The notes: generated by a model not told the origin, from the letters alone. Positions 1 to 12,841 are shown, counted from the stretch's first letter. The stretch: 64,000 nucleotides of DNA from Lotus japonicus (GCF_012489685.1 NC_080046.1:47021176-47085175), one strand, 5' to 3'. Numbers and translations are program-made.

Positions 1-738
1 ACATTTCTCACTCGAATTCCCCAAGGTCAACGACCCAATGCCCAATACCAAGCACTATGTTCAAGGACGAGAAAAGCAGGTGGCAGAGCATGGATCCACC
101 AAACAACGTTGACGAGACCTAAGACGCTCTGAACTTTTTGTATATGGCGAAGAACCAAATGGACTAGGATATAACAATCTAACTTAACCCTAGTTGTAAT
201 ATTAACTTGCTAACTTGGGCATCATAGTGTCTTCACTGGTACCACCGGCTGGGGACATCACACTCATGAAGAAGGACATCTACAAAAGGCGGAGTACCAC
301 ACTATCTACAACGCGTCTGAAGAGTTAGTTCAACATAGAGTAATTGACCGGACTTTGTCCGATCACCATCTAAAGTTTTAGCTTTCTCTTGGCAAGTTGC
401 TAAGCCAAGCCTTTCAAAAGAAATATTTTGGCAATGGTGCTAGATCAAGGATATGTCTCTTTTCTAATTATGTACTAGAAGAAATCACAGTTTGGGAAGA
501 AATCAAAATCATATGAAGTTATAATAGAAAGGTTAGCTTATGCTATTATGCATTGTTGCCTTTGATAACACTGCACCTAACATTGATCCATGTGCGTTGA
601 TCAAGGGGGCATGGACCAAAATTAGGTGGAGTAGCTGCTCAAAGAGATTGGAAGCCAAAACCCAATAAGAAAATTTAACTAGCAAGAACAAAAATGATCA
701 TATAAATGAAATAGTATTATCTAAGATCATGGTCTTAC
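1..738. other. left edge, no gene resolved
   Basis: Short open stretches exist on the + strand (about 2-109 and 210-380), but I recognise no family in them and they lack convincing starts or splice sites. The missing downstream exon of the NOI-type gene at 739-1011 could lie here on the minus strand, but I could not identify it. A small palindrome around 585-616 has arms CCATG/CATGG and a loop that resembles those of the hairpins at 1107-1285. Confidence 0.4.
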
Positions 739-1011
739 CATGACAGGAGGATCTTCATGAGGACGAGCATGAGCATGAGCACGAGGATGAGCATGAGCAT
801 GAGGAGGAGGTCCATGGCGATAATTGGCGTTATTAGTAGCAACCTTCTGATCATTCCCAGTGCTGAGACGCTTGACTTCAGCTAAATCTGTTTTCTGATT
901 CTTCTTGTTAGCACGAGCTTGGTTGAACACCATGGAGTAGTCTGTAGGCACACCTTGAGCCTTATGTTCCCACCCTCCAAATTGAGGCACAGACATCTTA
1001 GCAGGTTTTTT
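739..1011 (-). CDS. NOI/RIN4-type domain exon (partial gene)
   Basis: This is one coding exon of a plant NOI (nitrate-induced)/RIN4-like protein. RIN4 family members are membrane-tethered immune regulators that are cleaved by the bacterial protease AvrRpt2. The exon reads VPQFGGWEH, then YSMVFNQARANKK, which is the NOI core: a VPxFGxW cleavage-type motif, then a Y-hydrophobic-F-ARxxKK block. It opens after a good acceptor (CTGCAG, 1017-1012) and closes at a consensus donor (ATG|GTAAGA, 739/738). The last third is a His/Ala/Pro/Arg run (HAHAHPRAHAHARPH) encoded by GAGCAT-like repeats. I did not find the first exon or the exon that would carry the usual C-terminal Cys palmitoylation motif. It may be a complete gene with unseen small exons or a fragment. 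The family call is firm; the gene boundaries are not. Confidence 0.72.
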
Positions 1012-1106
1012 CTGCAGCATATCATAATCTAAGTCAGTATATTTCCTCTTTGCTACCTTCCCAAAATGCAAATACAGAGAGCATAGATAGTCATATAAGT
1101 GGAAGT

Positions 1107-1285
1107 GGAACCCCTTAACTTGTATATTGGTCAATATCCCCTTTGATCAACGCATATTATAACCAATACAAGTTAAGGGGTTCCAATAAAGGCACATAAA
1201 AATAAGAGTGTTCATCACTCACATTGGCCTTGTATTGGTTAATACCCCCATTGATCAACGCACATTAACCAATACAAGCCCAAGG
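1107..1285. repeat. two adjacent hairpins with the same loop
   Basis: Hairpin 1 pairs 1107-1125 with 1163-1184 (CCCCTTAACTTGTAT against ATACAAGTTAAGGGG). Hairpin 2 pairs 1226-1243 with 1263-1285 (CCTTGTATTGGTTAAT against its complement). Both loops contain TTGATCAACGCA preceded by a C run, and an inverted copy of that loop occurs at about 590-608. They look like copies of one short palindromic repeat beside the NOI exon. Origin unknown. Confidence 0.6.
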
Positions 1286-3896
1286 CTCCAAATTGGAAGC
1301 ATTGGAAAACAAGATTAAAGAAAGAAAAAAACACATGATTTGGTTAGCTAGAAAAACTAGCATGTGACATACAAACTGGGAATTCATTCCCTTTGATGTA
1401 TAAAGTATGATTTCATGTTCATCAATCGGGTGATTAAATCTATAAATTGTCTATAATATACTACATGACAACATGGTCATATATAAGATGAAAGTGGAGA
1501 GAAACCTTGCTGCATCAAGAAAAAAATGGTTAGATATTCAGTACAGATAAAAATAAAAATAAAGATCAAAATTAGCATGAAATTGGAGAGAAGCGTGCAC
1601 TTAATTTTTAGTTGAAAAATCAAAGTTAAAAGGAGACAACAGAATCCTGAATGAACAAACCAAAGGTCTTTAATTTCCTGACCAAATTGCACAAATTATA
1701 TTTTAACGCTGCCATGGCCAACAACATTATTAATTTTCTTTTCTTAATATGAAACCATTACTTTCTAACGCTGATTAATCATGATTAGTGATCATATCCA
1801 TTGATCAAAATATGCAGCTTTCAAATGAAACTGCTTCTAAAGATTATTTTGTTCTATCAATTTCTAATCACAAGGGCCAAATATCTCTTTGTATGTAGAT
1901 TTAGGCTTACCTTTCGATCCATGGTGGATTCAACATGTGATGCTGAACAGGGTAATAGTGAGGTTCAACTAATTAAGATGTTTGCTTTTCAAGATATATT
2001 AGGCCTTATTAAAGAGGGTGGTCGTTTAATTTCTTGAACAAAGGGAAACTGGGATAATTCTTGAAAACTTGTCTTTTCAGATCAGTATTCAAGATCCCAG
2101 CTTCCAGGAGGCATCAATGGAATCAAGGTATTTGAAGCTTGATGTTTCTTGATTAATTCTAACAAGAGTAAAAGCAGGGCAAAAAATATGGTTGTCCACT
2201 TGATAATTTCATTCTGTTATTATATATGAACTGTTGCTGATTGAGCATTCCCAAATTTAGATTAGATATAAGTTCATTTTAGCTGGAAGAAAGAAATTTA
2301 CACATCATTTTGATCTTTTTATATCACATTCTTTGTCAAAACCAGACTCCTAAACATGTCATTTTATCTTTAGATGACACATTTGGCATCAAAATCCTAC
2401 ACATGAACACACCATATATTTTATCTTTTCACAACACGTTTTACCCCAAAATTTTACACATCATTTTATCTTCTTATATTACTGTCTACATCGTAATTCT
2501 ACCATCAGTTTTACAAACCAAAACTAAAAAACATTAATGACAGTTGTACTTGACCACTTGCAGCACCAAATTTTGTGGTTGTTTCAGATGACCACAAGAT
2601 GCTTTTATTTTTTCTTAATCTTTCAGTTGATGGCGGCTAAACCGCCACAAAAGTGGTATCCTGACACCAGCCTAGTTCATATAACACGGTTCAACAAAAA
2701 AAGGTAGTCATGCTCTATAATGTTCATTGAAGTAGTTTTCCGATGGATAAAAAAAATGTTCATTGAAGTAATGTGAGACCGAAAAAAATTATGATGGTTA
2801 AATCTAATTATATACGATTAAAATTAAAAAGTATGTAATGATTATCATATAACTACTTATAAAATATATATAATTATCGCAATAATACAGATATTATATT
2901 ATTTATGTTTACTTAAAGGTTTAAAGGTTTTTTAGCATGACCTAAAGTCTAACATTTTTTGGCCGAACAAATTTTATTCTTAACATGTTTTTCATTTAGA
3001 GTTTTCTAAATTACCTAAGATGTACCTTGGGTAGAATCAACCTAATATAGGTGGGGTCAATAATATTTTGACATGTGCCTTAGAAAATTTTGGCTCATAA
3101 TACATGTTAAAATATTATTGAGTCACATCAAACTAGAATGATTTTAACCAATATTTACCTTAGGTGATTTAAACATTCAATTTTTATTATTATACAAACT
3201 TCATGCTAGCCTCACCAAATATGAAAGAAAATAGACCTCACAACTCCACTGGTAATAAGAAAAATAATCGGGTTATTTAAATCACTCGTGTGTATGGTTT
3301 AACTCATCCTATGTGAACCAGTAGAGTTTAAGATAAGTGGTGGGCTTGGCAGACGCCTAGAGATTAAAGGCAGGAATCGCATCCAAGAAAATCTGAAGTA
3401 ACTTAAGACATCTCAGCTCTCAGAACACTCGAGCACGATCTCTTGAGGGTTGGGCGAGTCTCTCACAAATGTGGGACCCGCCACAGATACAAGCAAGATA
3501 GGAAATAAAGCCTTGGGACTGATCGCGGGTGGGCTCCTAGGCAAGGACAGGATCACCAAAAGAGGACGATCTTGGCTGGGCTGAAGGAATCGCCTGCCTA
3601 GGTGTTGGATCTGGGCTTGTTTACATTCTAGTATCCGGAATTAGGCCTCGGATGTGAGGTCCAATTCCCCAAGTTTCTTAGGATTTCAGATCCACAAACT
3701 ATGAAAGGGGGTCTTTTATTGTACTCATCAGCTTTTTACTCATTTATGACATAGTACACTTTTATTTCATCATATTTCCTTATTTGAGCTCTACTAGGGT
3801 TTACTGGAATATTCTCTCGAATATGGTAGGTCCTTGGCACGAAACAAGAGGGTAATGAATTTCTTACTTTTTTCTTTTATTTTCTACTCCCTCCGT
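1286..3896. other. intergenic, AT-rich, possible LTR remnant
   Basis: I see no supported gene. The stretch 2290-2500 repeats the phrase CATCATTTTATCTT imperfectly. The stretch about 3330-3700 is richer in G and C than its surroundings (many GGGCTTGG and CTCTCAG-like words) and resembles part of a Ty3/gypsy long terminal repeat. I could not find its ends or a target duplication. Confidence 0.35.
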
Positions 3897-4151
3897 TCCT
3901 ATTTAATTGTCCGGGAAGAGAAGAAACACACATATTAAGGAGTGCAATTAATTTTGTTGGTTTTCATAAAAGTAGTATTTGTTTTTCATTTTTACCCTTT
4001 AGATTGCATTTTATCTTTCTTCATTTATTGTTCTGATAAGGGTATTAGTTGTAAAAACATCATTTAATGCTCTCTTGAAACGCTAAATGGACAGTTAAAT
4101 AAGAACAAATTATTTTTTTCAAAGTGGACAGATAAATAGGAACGGAGGGAG
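3897..4151. mobile_element. Stowaway-type MITE
   Basis: A 255-bp element with terminal inverted repeats CTCCCTCCGTTCCTAT at the left and ATAGGAACGGAGGGAG at the right. It is flanked on both sides by the TA target duplication (3895-3896 and 4152-4153). The ends are diagnostic of non-autonomous Tc1/mariner (Stowaway) elements in plants. It holds no coding sequence. Confidence 0.93.
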
Positions 4152-5114
4152 TATAATGATATTATTGGTAAATATCATGTTGATTTAGACAACACACAAA
4201 AAAACGTTGAGTAAAAGGGTTGTCACTTACCACATTGGATTATTTAACCTTATTGTAGGTGGACATGTTTGCGAGTTGAAAATTTCATAATTATAAACGT
4301 ATTTTTTATAAATAATCTTATTGGTCCCTTAAACAAGGTTAACCCCCCGTTATAATGGTTCAATTGAACTCACCAAATTTTATTCCATGCCTTCACTAAG
4401 ATCACGCAATTTGGGTACCCTTGCATTCATCAATCTTTTTAACCCCAATTTAGATTTCCTGCATTCACCAATCTCCTACATTCATAAAATATAAGTCATA
4501 TGATCAAAATTAGTTGACTCATATTTTTTCACTAAAATCATACTTTAGATATATCTTACAATTTAAGTCGTTCGATTTAGATCTGACGACTAAGATTCGT
4601 TGATTGCGTGAATTTAGGGAATTGTGGACCGTGACGATCCAAATATGTTCAATTGTGTTGCTAACCTTTCATTTTGACATTACAAAATATCTTTCATTTT
4701 ATAATACTTCGATTGTTTTTTTTAACGATATAAATAATTAAATATGTAAAAAAAAAAGTTCCTGATCTTTATTTAATTGATCAATGTACATTTCATGATA
4801 TAAAAAGCTCACTTAATTAGCAAAAACTTCTTTCATTACTTGGAAGCACGAGATAGTTTCCATCCAAAAGTCACAGTTATGGAAAAGCTGAACAGTTTAA
4901 ACTTTTCCCTGCACGTTCTATTAGTGGACAAATACGAGGAGTTTGCAACAAGTTATATAAAGACTTTCTATGTTCCGATGAATAGAACCAAGAAGAGTAG
5001 TGTTGGGCAAACAAGAAGACACACCTTTGTTGTTCTGTTCATATTTCAAAAACTCCTAGCATACCAAAACTGCATGTGTGAAGTTTAATACAACACTTTC
5101 TATATCTGCATTGC
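4152..5114. other. upstream region of the helicase gene
   Basis: AT-rich sequence without a supported gene. The open stretch 4840-5088 just upstream of the helicase has no recognisable domain and overlaps the presumed TATA box and leader, so I treat it as non-coding. Confidence 0.5.
4954..4960 (+). promoter_or_regulatory. candidate TATA box of the helicase gene
   Basis: TATATAA lies about 155 bp upstream of the first in-frame ATG (5115). This distance fits a leader of roughly 120 nt. Prediction from sequence only. Confidence 0.4.
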
Positions 5115-8100
5115 ATGAAAATGATGGAAGCAGAGAGTTCAACCAAGAAGAGGCCAAGCTACAATGACTATGGCTTCATGGATTTGATTTTTTCTTGGTC
5201 CATTGAAGACATTTTCAATGAAGAACTATACAAGAAAAATGTGAGTACAGTTATTGCTAATTTTTTCATTTTAATTTTTGCTTCAGCTTGACCCTTAATT
5301 TTGATCATTATCTCATTAATGATTAACCTTTTCAGGTAGAGAAGATTAAGCTCTCTTTTGATTCCATAGATCACTACCTTGGGTCCTATAAGTACCCTTT
5401 GTTGGAAGAAACTAGAACACAACTATATTCAAGTATGGAGATAATGCACCAAGCACCATTTGCTGAAGTAATTGGTCTTCAAATGGCCAAACCAACAGGG
5501 AACAAACTCTATGATGTGAAAATTAATAGCTGGCAAAACAGGTTCACGCAACGCAGAGAGCCGTATAAAACGTTGCCCGGAGATGTTCTGATTTTGACTG
5601 ATTGTAAACCTGAATCTGTGAAAGATTTGCAAAGGTTTGGAGTTATGTGGAACTTTGTGTCTTTTGTGAAGACAAGAGAAGATGCCAGTGAGAGTGATTC
5701 TGTTTATTTCAAAATTAGAGCTTCAAAAGATATTGACCCTAAGACATTTAAGCAGAGATCTTTATTTCTGATTTTCTTGACAAATGTAAACTCTAATGGA
5801 AGAATCTGGAATGCACTTCACATGACTGGGAATTTGAAGCTAGTCAAGCAAATCTTATGCAACAATGATGAGGTAAGAAATTTTGAAATAGCATCTTAAA
5901 GTTATACTCAATGTTGTAATGAAATGCTAATTTTGTGCCAACATACTCATGTTTTAGAGTAGAACATCAACAATATGTTTACACATTGTTTCTATCTTCT
6001 TTTTTTTCTCTTATTCTGTTTTGTATTAAAATGATTGTCTTTGAATGTGTTACTGAAAACAGTTCAAGCAAAGTTGCAGTTGCAGTTCACTGGCTGATTC
6101 TTTAGGAGATGACTTTTCATATCAAAGGTTAACATCAGAGCTTAATGAATCTCAAAATAAGGCCATTCATTCATGTCTTTCTGGCCTTGATTGCAATCAC
6201 AACAGCACTGTGAAGCTCATTTGGGGTCCTCCAGGAACTGGAAAGACTAAAACATTGGCTACATTGCTTTTTGCTCTGTTGAAAATGAAGTACAGAGTGC
6301 TTGTTTGTGCTCCAACAAATGTCGCCATCAGAGAAGTGGCTTCGCGATTATTGAGGATTGTGAGATACTCAGTCTGTGGCCAATCTGATTTATTATGTTC
6401 CCCTGGAGACTTGTTGCTGCTCGGCAACAATGAGAGACTCAACATTGATGAAGATGTTGAGGAAATACATTTGGATTATCGAATGGAACATCTCATGAAA
6501 TGCTTTGCACCTTTTTCGGGTTGGAGTTCTTCTGTGAAATCAATGATTGATCTTCTTTCCAATTGTGTTTCGCAGTATCACAGATTCGTTGAGAATGAGA
6601 GGGATAGGGGAAAGGAGAACACAGTACACATAAAAACTTCAATTTTCAGCATGAGTAAGCCTAAATCATTTCTAGAGTTTGTGAGAGAAAGATTTCTTTC
6701 CACTGTATTGCCACTGAAATCCTGCATTTCTATCTTTTGTACACATGTGGCTAGATCTAACCTGTTGGAACATAACTATAGGAACTTAGTGAGCTTAAAT
6801 GAAGCACTTAAGTCATTTCAAGATGCCTTGTTTGAGATTGAGAATAATCGTCGTTTTGAAGGATTGGAAATGCTTTTCTCTCGTCTTGAAATATCAGATA
6901 GAACTTCTCAGCCATATAACGGTCTTTCGTACAAATTGTACAAGAAGAGAAATGAATGTTTATCTGCTTTGGAAACAGCAAGAGATTCACTTGACAGACT
7001 CAAGTTGATAAAATCTTTTCATATTGAGTCAATTAGAAAGTTTTGTTTCCAAAACTCATCAATAATATTTTCCACAACTTCTGGTTCATATAAGCTACAT
7101 TCTGTGGAAATGAAGCCACTGAACCTTTTGGTAATAGATGAAGCTGCTCAACTGAAGGAGTGTGAGTCTGTAATTCCTCTACTACTTCCAGGAATAAGCC
7201 GCGCTATTCTTGTTGGTGATGAGTGTCAACTTCCTTCCATGGTTAGGAGTAATGTAAGTAGCTTCTATCATGCATATATCCAGATTTATTTTAATTTAGT
7301 GAATTATTCACCTCCAAGCCACTTCTATGGCTAATTTATATTTGGGCATGTTTGTTTTTGTGTGTTAGGTTTCTTCTGAAGCTGGTTTTGGGAGAAGCTT
7401 GTTTGAGAGGCTGAGCTTACTGGATCACCCAAAACACCTTCTTAACATGCAACACAGAATGCATCCACAAATCAGCTTATTTCCAAATCAATATTTCTAC
7501 TCTAACAAAATTCGCGATGCGCCAAATGTTGTGAGTAACTACGGGAAGAGATATCTTCCAGGGCCATTGTTTGGTGCCTATAATTTTATAAATATAATTG
7601 GGGGAAGAGAAGAGTTTGATGATGCTGGAAGAAGCTATAAGAATATGGCTGAGGTAGCAGTTGTTGTGACACTACTGAAGAATTTGCATAAAGGTTTTAA
7701 CAAATTCATAGCTGTAGTCTCTTATGTTATTGTTTTTACTTTTACTGTTCTTTCTGTCTGCATTACTGGACCTTAGATGAAAAAGAAGTAATATTTTTTC
7801 TGGTTGCAGAATGGCTTGCCTCCAAGGAGAAACTCTCTATTGGTATAGTGTCACCATATGCGGGGCAAGTTGTTGCTATTCAAGGGAAGCTTGGAAAAAT
7901 GTATGATAGCCATGTTGGATTTAATGTAAATGTGAAATCCATAGACGGTTATCAAGGTGGTGAGCAAGATGTTATTATCTTATCAACTGTAAGAACCGAC
8001 ATCAAGAGTTATCTTGAGTTTGTCTCCTCTCCCCAGAGAACTAATGTTGCTCTTACAAGAGCAAGGTAGATCTCAAACTGTTAACTTTTTTTTCAGTCTT

Positions 8101-11100
8101 CCTTTAAAGTAGTATTGTATTAATTGAAAAGCTGTTGCTGGTTTGATAATTTATAGGCATTGTTTGTGGATTTTGGGGAATGAAAGAGCTTTAGCAAATC
8201 ATGAAAATGTTTGGAAGGATTTGGTTCTTGATTGTAAGAACCGTAAATGTTTCTTTCATGCTGATCAAGTCAGAGAATTGGCAAAAGCTATTTTGGATTC
8301 AAAGAAAGAGATGGATCAATATGTTGATTTGCTTGATACAAATAGTGTCCTTTTTAAAGGTGCTAGATGGAAGGTACATAGATCCTGGACTTAACTTGCT
8401 CTTTTATTAATTTTTATTCATGATATACTCTACATATGCTAGTCTATACTATAACATTGCCACCTATCTACATATCTGCAGGTCCTTTTTAGTGATAAGT
8501 TTCTTAGGTCCTTCAAAAGGATAAGGACAGATAACAGCAAGAACCTTGTTATAAACCTCTTGCAAAGGCTTTCTAATGGTTGGAGACCTAATAGGAAAAG
8601 TGTAGACTTGCCTTGTGAAAAATCCTCACAGATTTTGAAACAATTTAAGTCCGAAAGTCGCTATGTTATTTGTTCTATAGAGATAGTTAAAGAGTCAAGG
8701 TATATTCAGGTTTTGAAGATATGGGACATTCTGCCTCTAGAGGATATCCAACAATTAGTGAAGCGCCTTGACAATGTATTCACAAGATACACTGATGAAT
8801 ATATCAACAGGAGCAAAGAAAAAGGTTTCGATGGGTAAGTGCTTTCAGTTGCATTAAGTTCAAAAGGTTTGAGCTTTTGCTTTACTAGCCTTAACTGATA
8901 TGGAGGCTTTGGCTTCTTTGTTTGTGGACAGGATCATAGAGTTTCCTCTGAGCTGGGCATTATCTACAAATATCCAAAAATTTAAGGGTGTCAATGATGA
9001 AAATGAGGGAGATTTGAATCCTTCTGAAGATAGAAAAAATGATGAAAAAGTGGAGGAGAGTAGGCTGTTGCTGAAGTACAGCTCCTTTTCACAAGATTAC
9101 ATGCTTTCTGGAAATGATGCTTCAGAGGTTGATCTTCCTCTTGAGGTAACAGATGAACAGCGTGAAATAATTCGCTTCCCTAGAAGTACATTTGTACTTG
9201 GTCGCTCTGGAACCGGAAAAACCACTGTTCTAACGACTAAGATGATTCAAAATGAGAAATTGCACCATATGGCACTTGAAGAAGCCTATGGATCCAATTG
9301 TTCTGCAAGCGAGTTGAAGGAGGTTGCTGCTGAGACTGAGAGACCAATCTTAAGACAGTTGTTTGTGACATTAAGCCCTGGACTATGTCAAGAGGTCAAA
9401 TATCATGTTTCTCGTTTGAAAAGGTATGTAGCTTCATCTTCATAAAAGTACTTAATTGTTCCTCTTGTTTTCATTTGATTTTATTTCTACCAAACAAAAT
9501 AAGTACCTATTTTTCCTCTAGTGTTTTCATTTAGTTATTAAATTTTCTCGTGGATACGTTACACGGGTCCCTTTGCAAAGGAAGCATGTTAGCTGGATGC
9601 AGTCCAGTTGATGAAGATATTATTGGTGATGGTGATACATCAATAGATTTTAAGAATATCCCAGATTCTTTCTCTGATGTCCCATCCAATTCATATCCCC
9701 TTGTGATAACGTTTCGCAAATTTTTGCTCATGCTTGATGGAACACTAGGCAATTCTTACTTTGAGAGATTTCATAATCGCAAGGGTCGACGGTCAGTTGC
9801 ATTAGAAAACTTCAAGATGAAAAAGGAAGTGGATTTTGAAAGGTTTGATTCTGTATATTGGCCTCATTTTAATTCTCAGTTGATTAAAAAGTTGGATTCA
9901 TATGAAGTATTCACCGAAATAATGTCACATATAAAAGGTGGCTCTTCTGAGCATGGCAAGTTAAGCCAAAAGGAGTATTGTAATTTATGTGAAAACCAAG
10001 CATCAAGATTGACCATGCAGGCCAGAGAAAGGATATATGATATCTTTCAAAATTATGAGAAAATGAAGATGGAAAATGGTGAATTTGATTTAGCTGATAT
10101 TGTAATTGATCTACATGGTAGATTGAGAACTGAAAGATACAGGGGTGATGAAATGAACTTTGTGTTTATTGATGAAGTGCAAGATCTCACCATGGCTCAG
10201 ATTGCATTATTCAAACACATGTGCAGAAATGTGGAAGAGGGTTTTCTTTTTTGTGGAGATACTGCGCAGACTATTGGAAGGGGTATTGATTTTAGATTCC
10301 AAGATGTAAGATCCCTCTTCTACAAGAAGTTTCTGTTAGAAATTAAGAGTTGGAATCATGGCAAAAGGCATGTTTCTGATATCTTCATGTTGAGTCAGAA
10401 CTTCCGCAGTCACGCTGAGGTGCTGAAAGTATCACAAAGTCTCATTGAGCTTCTGTATCACTTTTTTCCGAACTCTGTTGACATGTTGAAAGTGGAGACT
10501 AGTTTGGTACATGGAGAAGCCCCAATTGTGGTAGAGTCTAGGCATGGAGAAAATATACTACTAACAATTTTTGGAGGAAGTGGGAGGAATAGTATTCAAG
10601 GATTTGGAGCAGATCAAGTAATCTTGGTACGAGATGATTCCACTCGGGAGGAAGCTATGCAAATAGTAGGAAAGAAAGCAATTGTTTTAACCATTTTAGA
10701 GTGTAAAGGCCTTGAATTTCAGGTATTGCTAAACTTTGTTGTTTTACTTTGATTTTCTGCATTGTTTTCTTGAAAAATCTTTCTTATGGTACTTCTTTGT
10801 CGTTTGTTAGGATGTGTTGCTGTATAATTTTTTTGCCTCTTCACCTTTGAAAAGGCGATGGTGGATAATATATGAGTACATGAAGGAAAAGAATTTGCTA
10901 GACTCCGGAACACATGTTAACAGTCGAAGTTTTGTTGATTCCAAGCACAACCTTTTGTGTTCTGAACTCAAGCTACTATATGTTGCCACAACACGTACAA
11001 GAAAGAGGTTGTGGATTTGTGAGGATGGAGAAGATTTCTCTGTGCCAATGTTCGACTATTGGAGGAAGAAGAATCTTGTGCAATTTGAAATGCTAGATAG

Positions 11101-11594
11101 TTCAACAGCAGACAAAATGAAAGTTACAAGCAGTGATGAAGAATGGAGGTCACGGGGAATGAAGGTAATGATTATTCTGACTTAATTCATTTGTTATCAC
11201 TGCAAAAACTATTAAAACAGTAGCTTTACAAGATTATAAGGGTTCAATTACTGAATAATTTGTTATAATTAGATAGTCTGTTCTTGATAGTATGTTTTGA
11301 TATGATTTGATTAATGAAGTTGACAATGTTTAATGGGAAAAGGCTTCAATTACTGTGATACTTTCACTGGTAGCTTAATTATGCTTCATCAAAGTGATAT
11401 CTGTAACATCATTAGCTTTATAAGATTATAAGGGTTTGAGCAATGTGTTGTTAATTGTTATAACTCACTTCATTGTCATTAGTTTTTTTTTCTTCAAATG
11501 ATGCTATACACTGACTGTTTCTTTGCAGTTGTACTATCAAAATAAAATTGAAATGGCCACTACATGCTTTGAAAGAGTTGGGAATTCTCAATGA
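5115..11594 (+). CDS. SEN1-like plus UvrD-like tandem helicase, TRANK1-type, shortened
   Basis: Predicted exons: 5115-5240, 5336-5872, 6063-7253, 7369-7693, 7810-8065, 8157-8373, 8482-8834, 8932-9423, 9585-10722, 10811-11164, 11529-11594. They keep frame throughout and give about 1684 residues. The first half is a superfamily-1 SEN1/UPF1-like helicase: Walker A GPPGTGKT near residue 276, LVIDEAAQL near 580, VGDECQLP, QHRMHP, GYQGGEQDVIILS and NVALTRAR. The second half is a UvrD-like helicase: GRSGTGKTT near 1092, FVFIDEVQDLT near 1360, FCGDTAQT, LSQNFRSH, LECKGLEFQ and LLYVATTRTRKRLWI. Plant proteins of this design, usually annotated 'TPR and ankyrin repeat-containing protein 1-like', are from memory some 1000 residues longer. 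This one stops at TGA (11592) within a MATxCFERxG segment that normally continues. The acceptor of exon 9 (9584/9585) is weak but is the only one near that keeps frame. Likely nuclear nucleic-acid remodelling; role not established. Confidence 0.82.
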
Positions 11595-12785
11595 GTCAAT
11601 GGCTTAGAAATGTCTAATGATTTGGGTCCCAGAGAACCAGCATATATCTGATGTTGAATCTTGTGGACGCAAGTGAAGCCCTTGTAGGGAAGATGCATGA
11701 AGAGATTGTCAATGTTTTTATGATTCTGGGGGTCTTGAGAGAACCTGTATATGTATGTATGTTCATATGCACTTGATTTTGCAACACATGATTAACTGCA
11801 TGTTTTGGAATGGACTCATGTCTCAAGCTAAAATCAATTTTGAGAGAAGCTCATTGAAGTAGCTTCCATACATGAAAATTGCTTATGTGAGAATGAGAAA
11901 TTGATCCAAACATACTATAATATGTCGGTCTAGTTTTGTCTTATGGGACAGTTTTTTTTGCGTATTGTATGTATCTCATGAACTAAACTAAACTGTTAAA
12001 AAATGATGGAAATTTCTAAAATAATTTAGACAATTAAAAATCTGTATGTATCACAAACTTTCTAGAGTTATTTAGAAATTGTAGAATTATGTAAAACCAT
12101 CATGACGATTACGGAAACAAACTACTATCCTAGTTTATAGTAAGGAGTGTTAAAAAGTGATGAAATTTCTAGAATAATTTAGATAATTAAAAATTCATAT
12201 CTATGACAAACTTTCTAGAATTATTTGAAAATTGTAGAACTATGTAAAACCATCATGACAATTCATTGTCTAAATATATTTACTATATAGACCTGAGTGG
12301 GTTAAGTGATGGCTATAAATAGCCTATGCCATATTGAAAATTTGGAACCAAGTGAGAGGAACAATCAATTGTTGTACTACACGGTTCCTTCTTCCAGCTT
12401 CTGTCCATCTACATAATTTTCTCTCGTTTACAAACTACTTTATATAACACAACAATATTTCTATTCCCAACCATTTAACTATATCAAATACTAACATGAA
12501 CCCTGTTAACAACCGCAGCTTAAGTGTGTGCTGATTGTATGTCGCTCCAAAAGCCTATTTCTACCTATAATTACTTAATCAAAACTTCTTTATTATTGTG
12601 GAACACGTAAAAATTCTAGAAGATAACAAGTAAACAAAGGGCCTCTATGATTGGTTTACTTAAAGCTTGTATTTTTGCTTATACTCTCTAACAAGTCATG
12701 GACTAATAACATATGCACCTAACACTCTGGCCCCCAAAATATTAAAATATGACCATTCCTAACTTGCTATGTTCATTCACCTCTT
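11595..12785. other. 3' flank of helicase and spacer
   Basis: Immediately after the helicase stop there is no clean reading frame, so the first few hundred bases are probably 3' UTR or decayed coding sequence. The tandem repeat at 11995-12265 lies here. A TATAAATAG word occurs near 12314 without an obvious gene behind it. Confidence 0.4.
11995..12265. repeat. imperfect direct repeat, period about 154 bp
   Basis: The block beginning GTTAAAAAATGATGGAAATT (11995) recurs at 12149 with a few substitutions. The two copies share about 115 bp, including ACAAACTTTCTAGA and GTAAAACCATCATGAC. The copies have clearly diverged. No coding content or terminal signature seen. Confidence 0.75.
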
Positions 12786-12795
12786 TATATAAATA
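12786..12795 (+). promoter_or_regulatory. TATA box of the CYP75A locus
   Basis: TATATAAATA lies 47-56 bp before the ATG at 12842, a normal spacing for a short leader. The promoter core therefore appears intact although the coding region behind it is damaged. Confidence 0.6.
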
Positions 12796-12841
12796 GTATA
12801 GTTTAGTTGCATATACACCTTGCCATCTTCAATTATACAAC

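Noticed and set aside
4840..5088. 83-codon frame just before the helicase start
   Set aside because: No domain, overlaps the TATA-like box, and is best explained as upstream/leader sequence.
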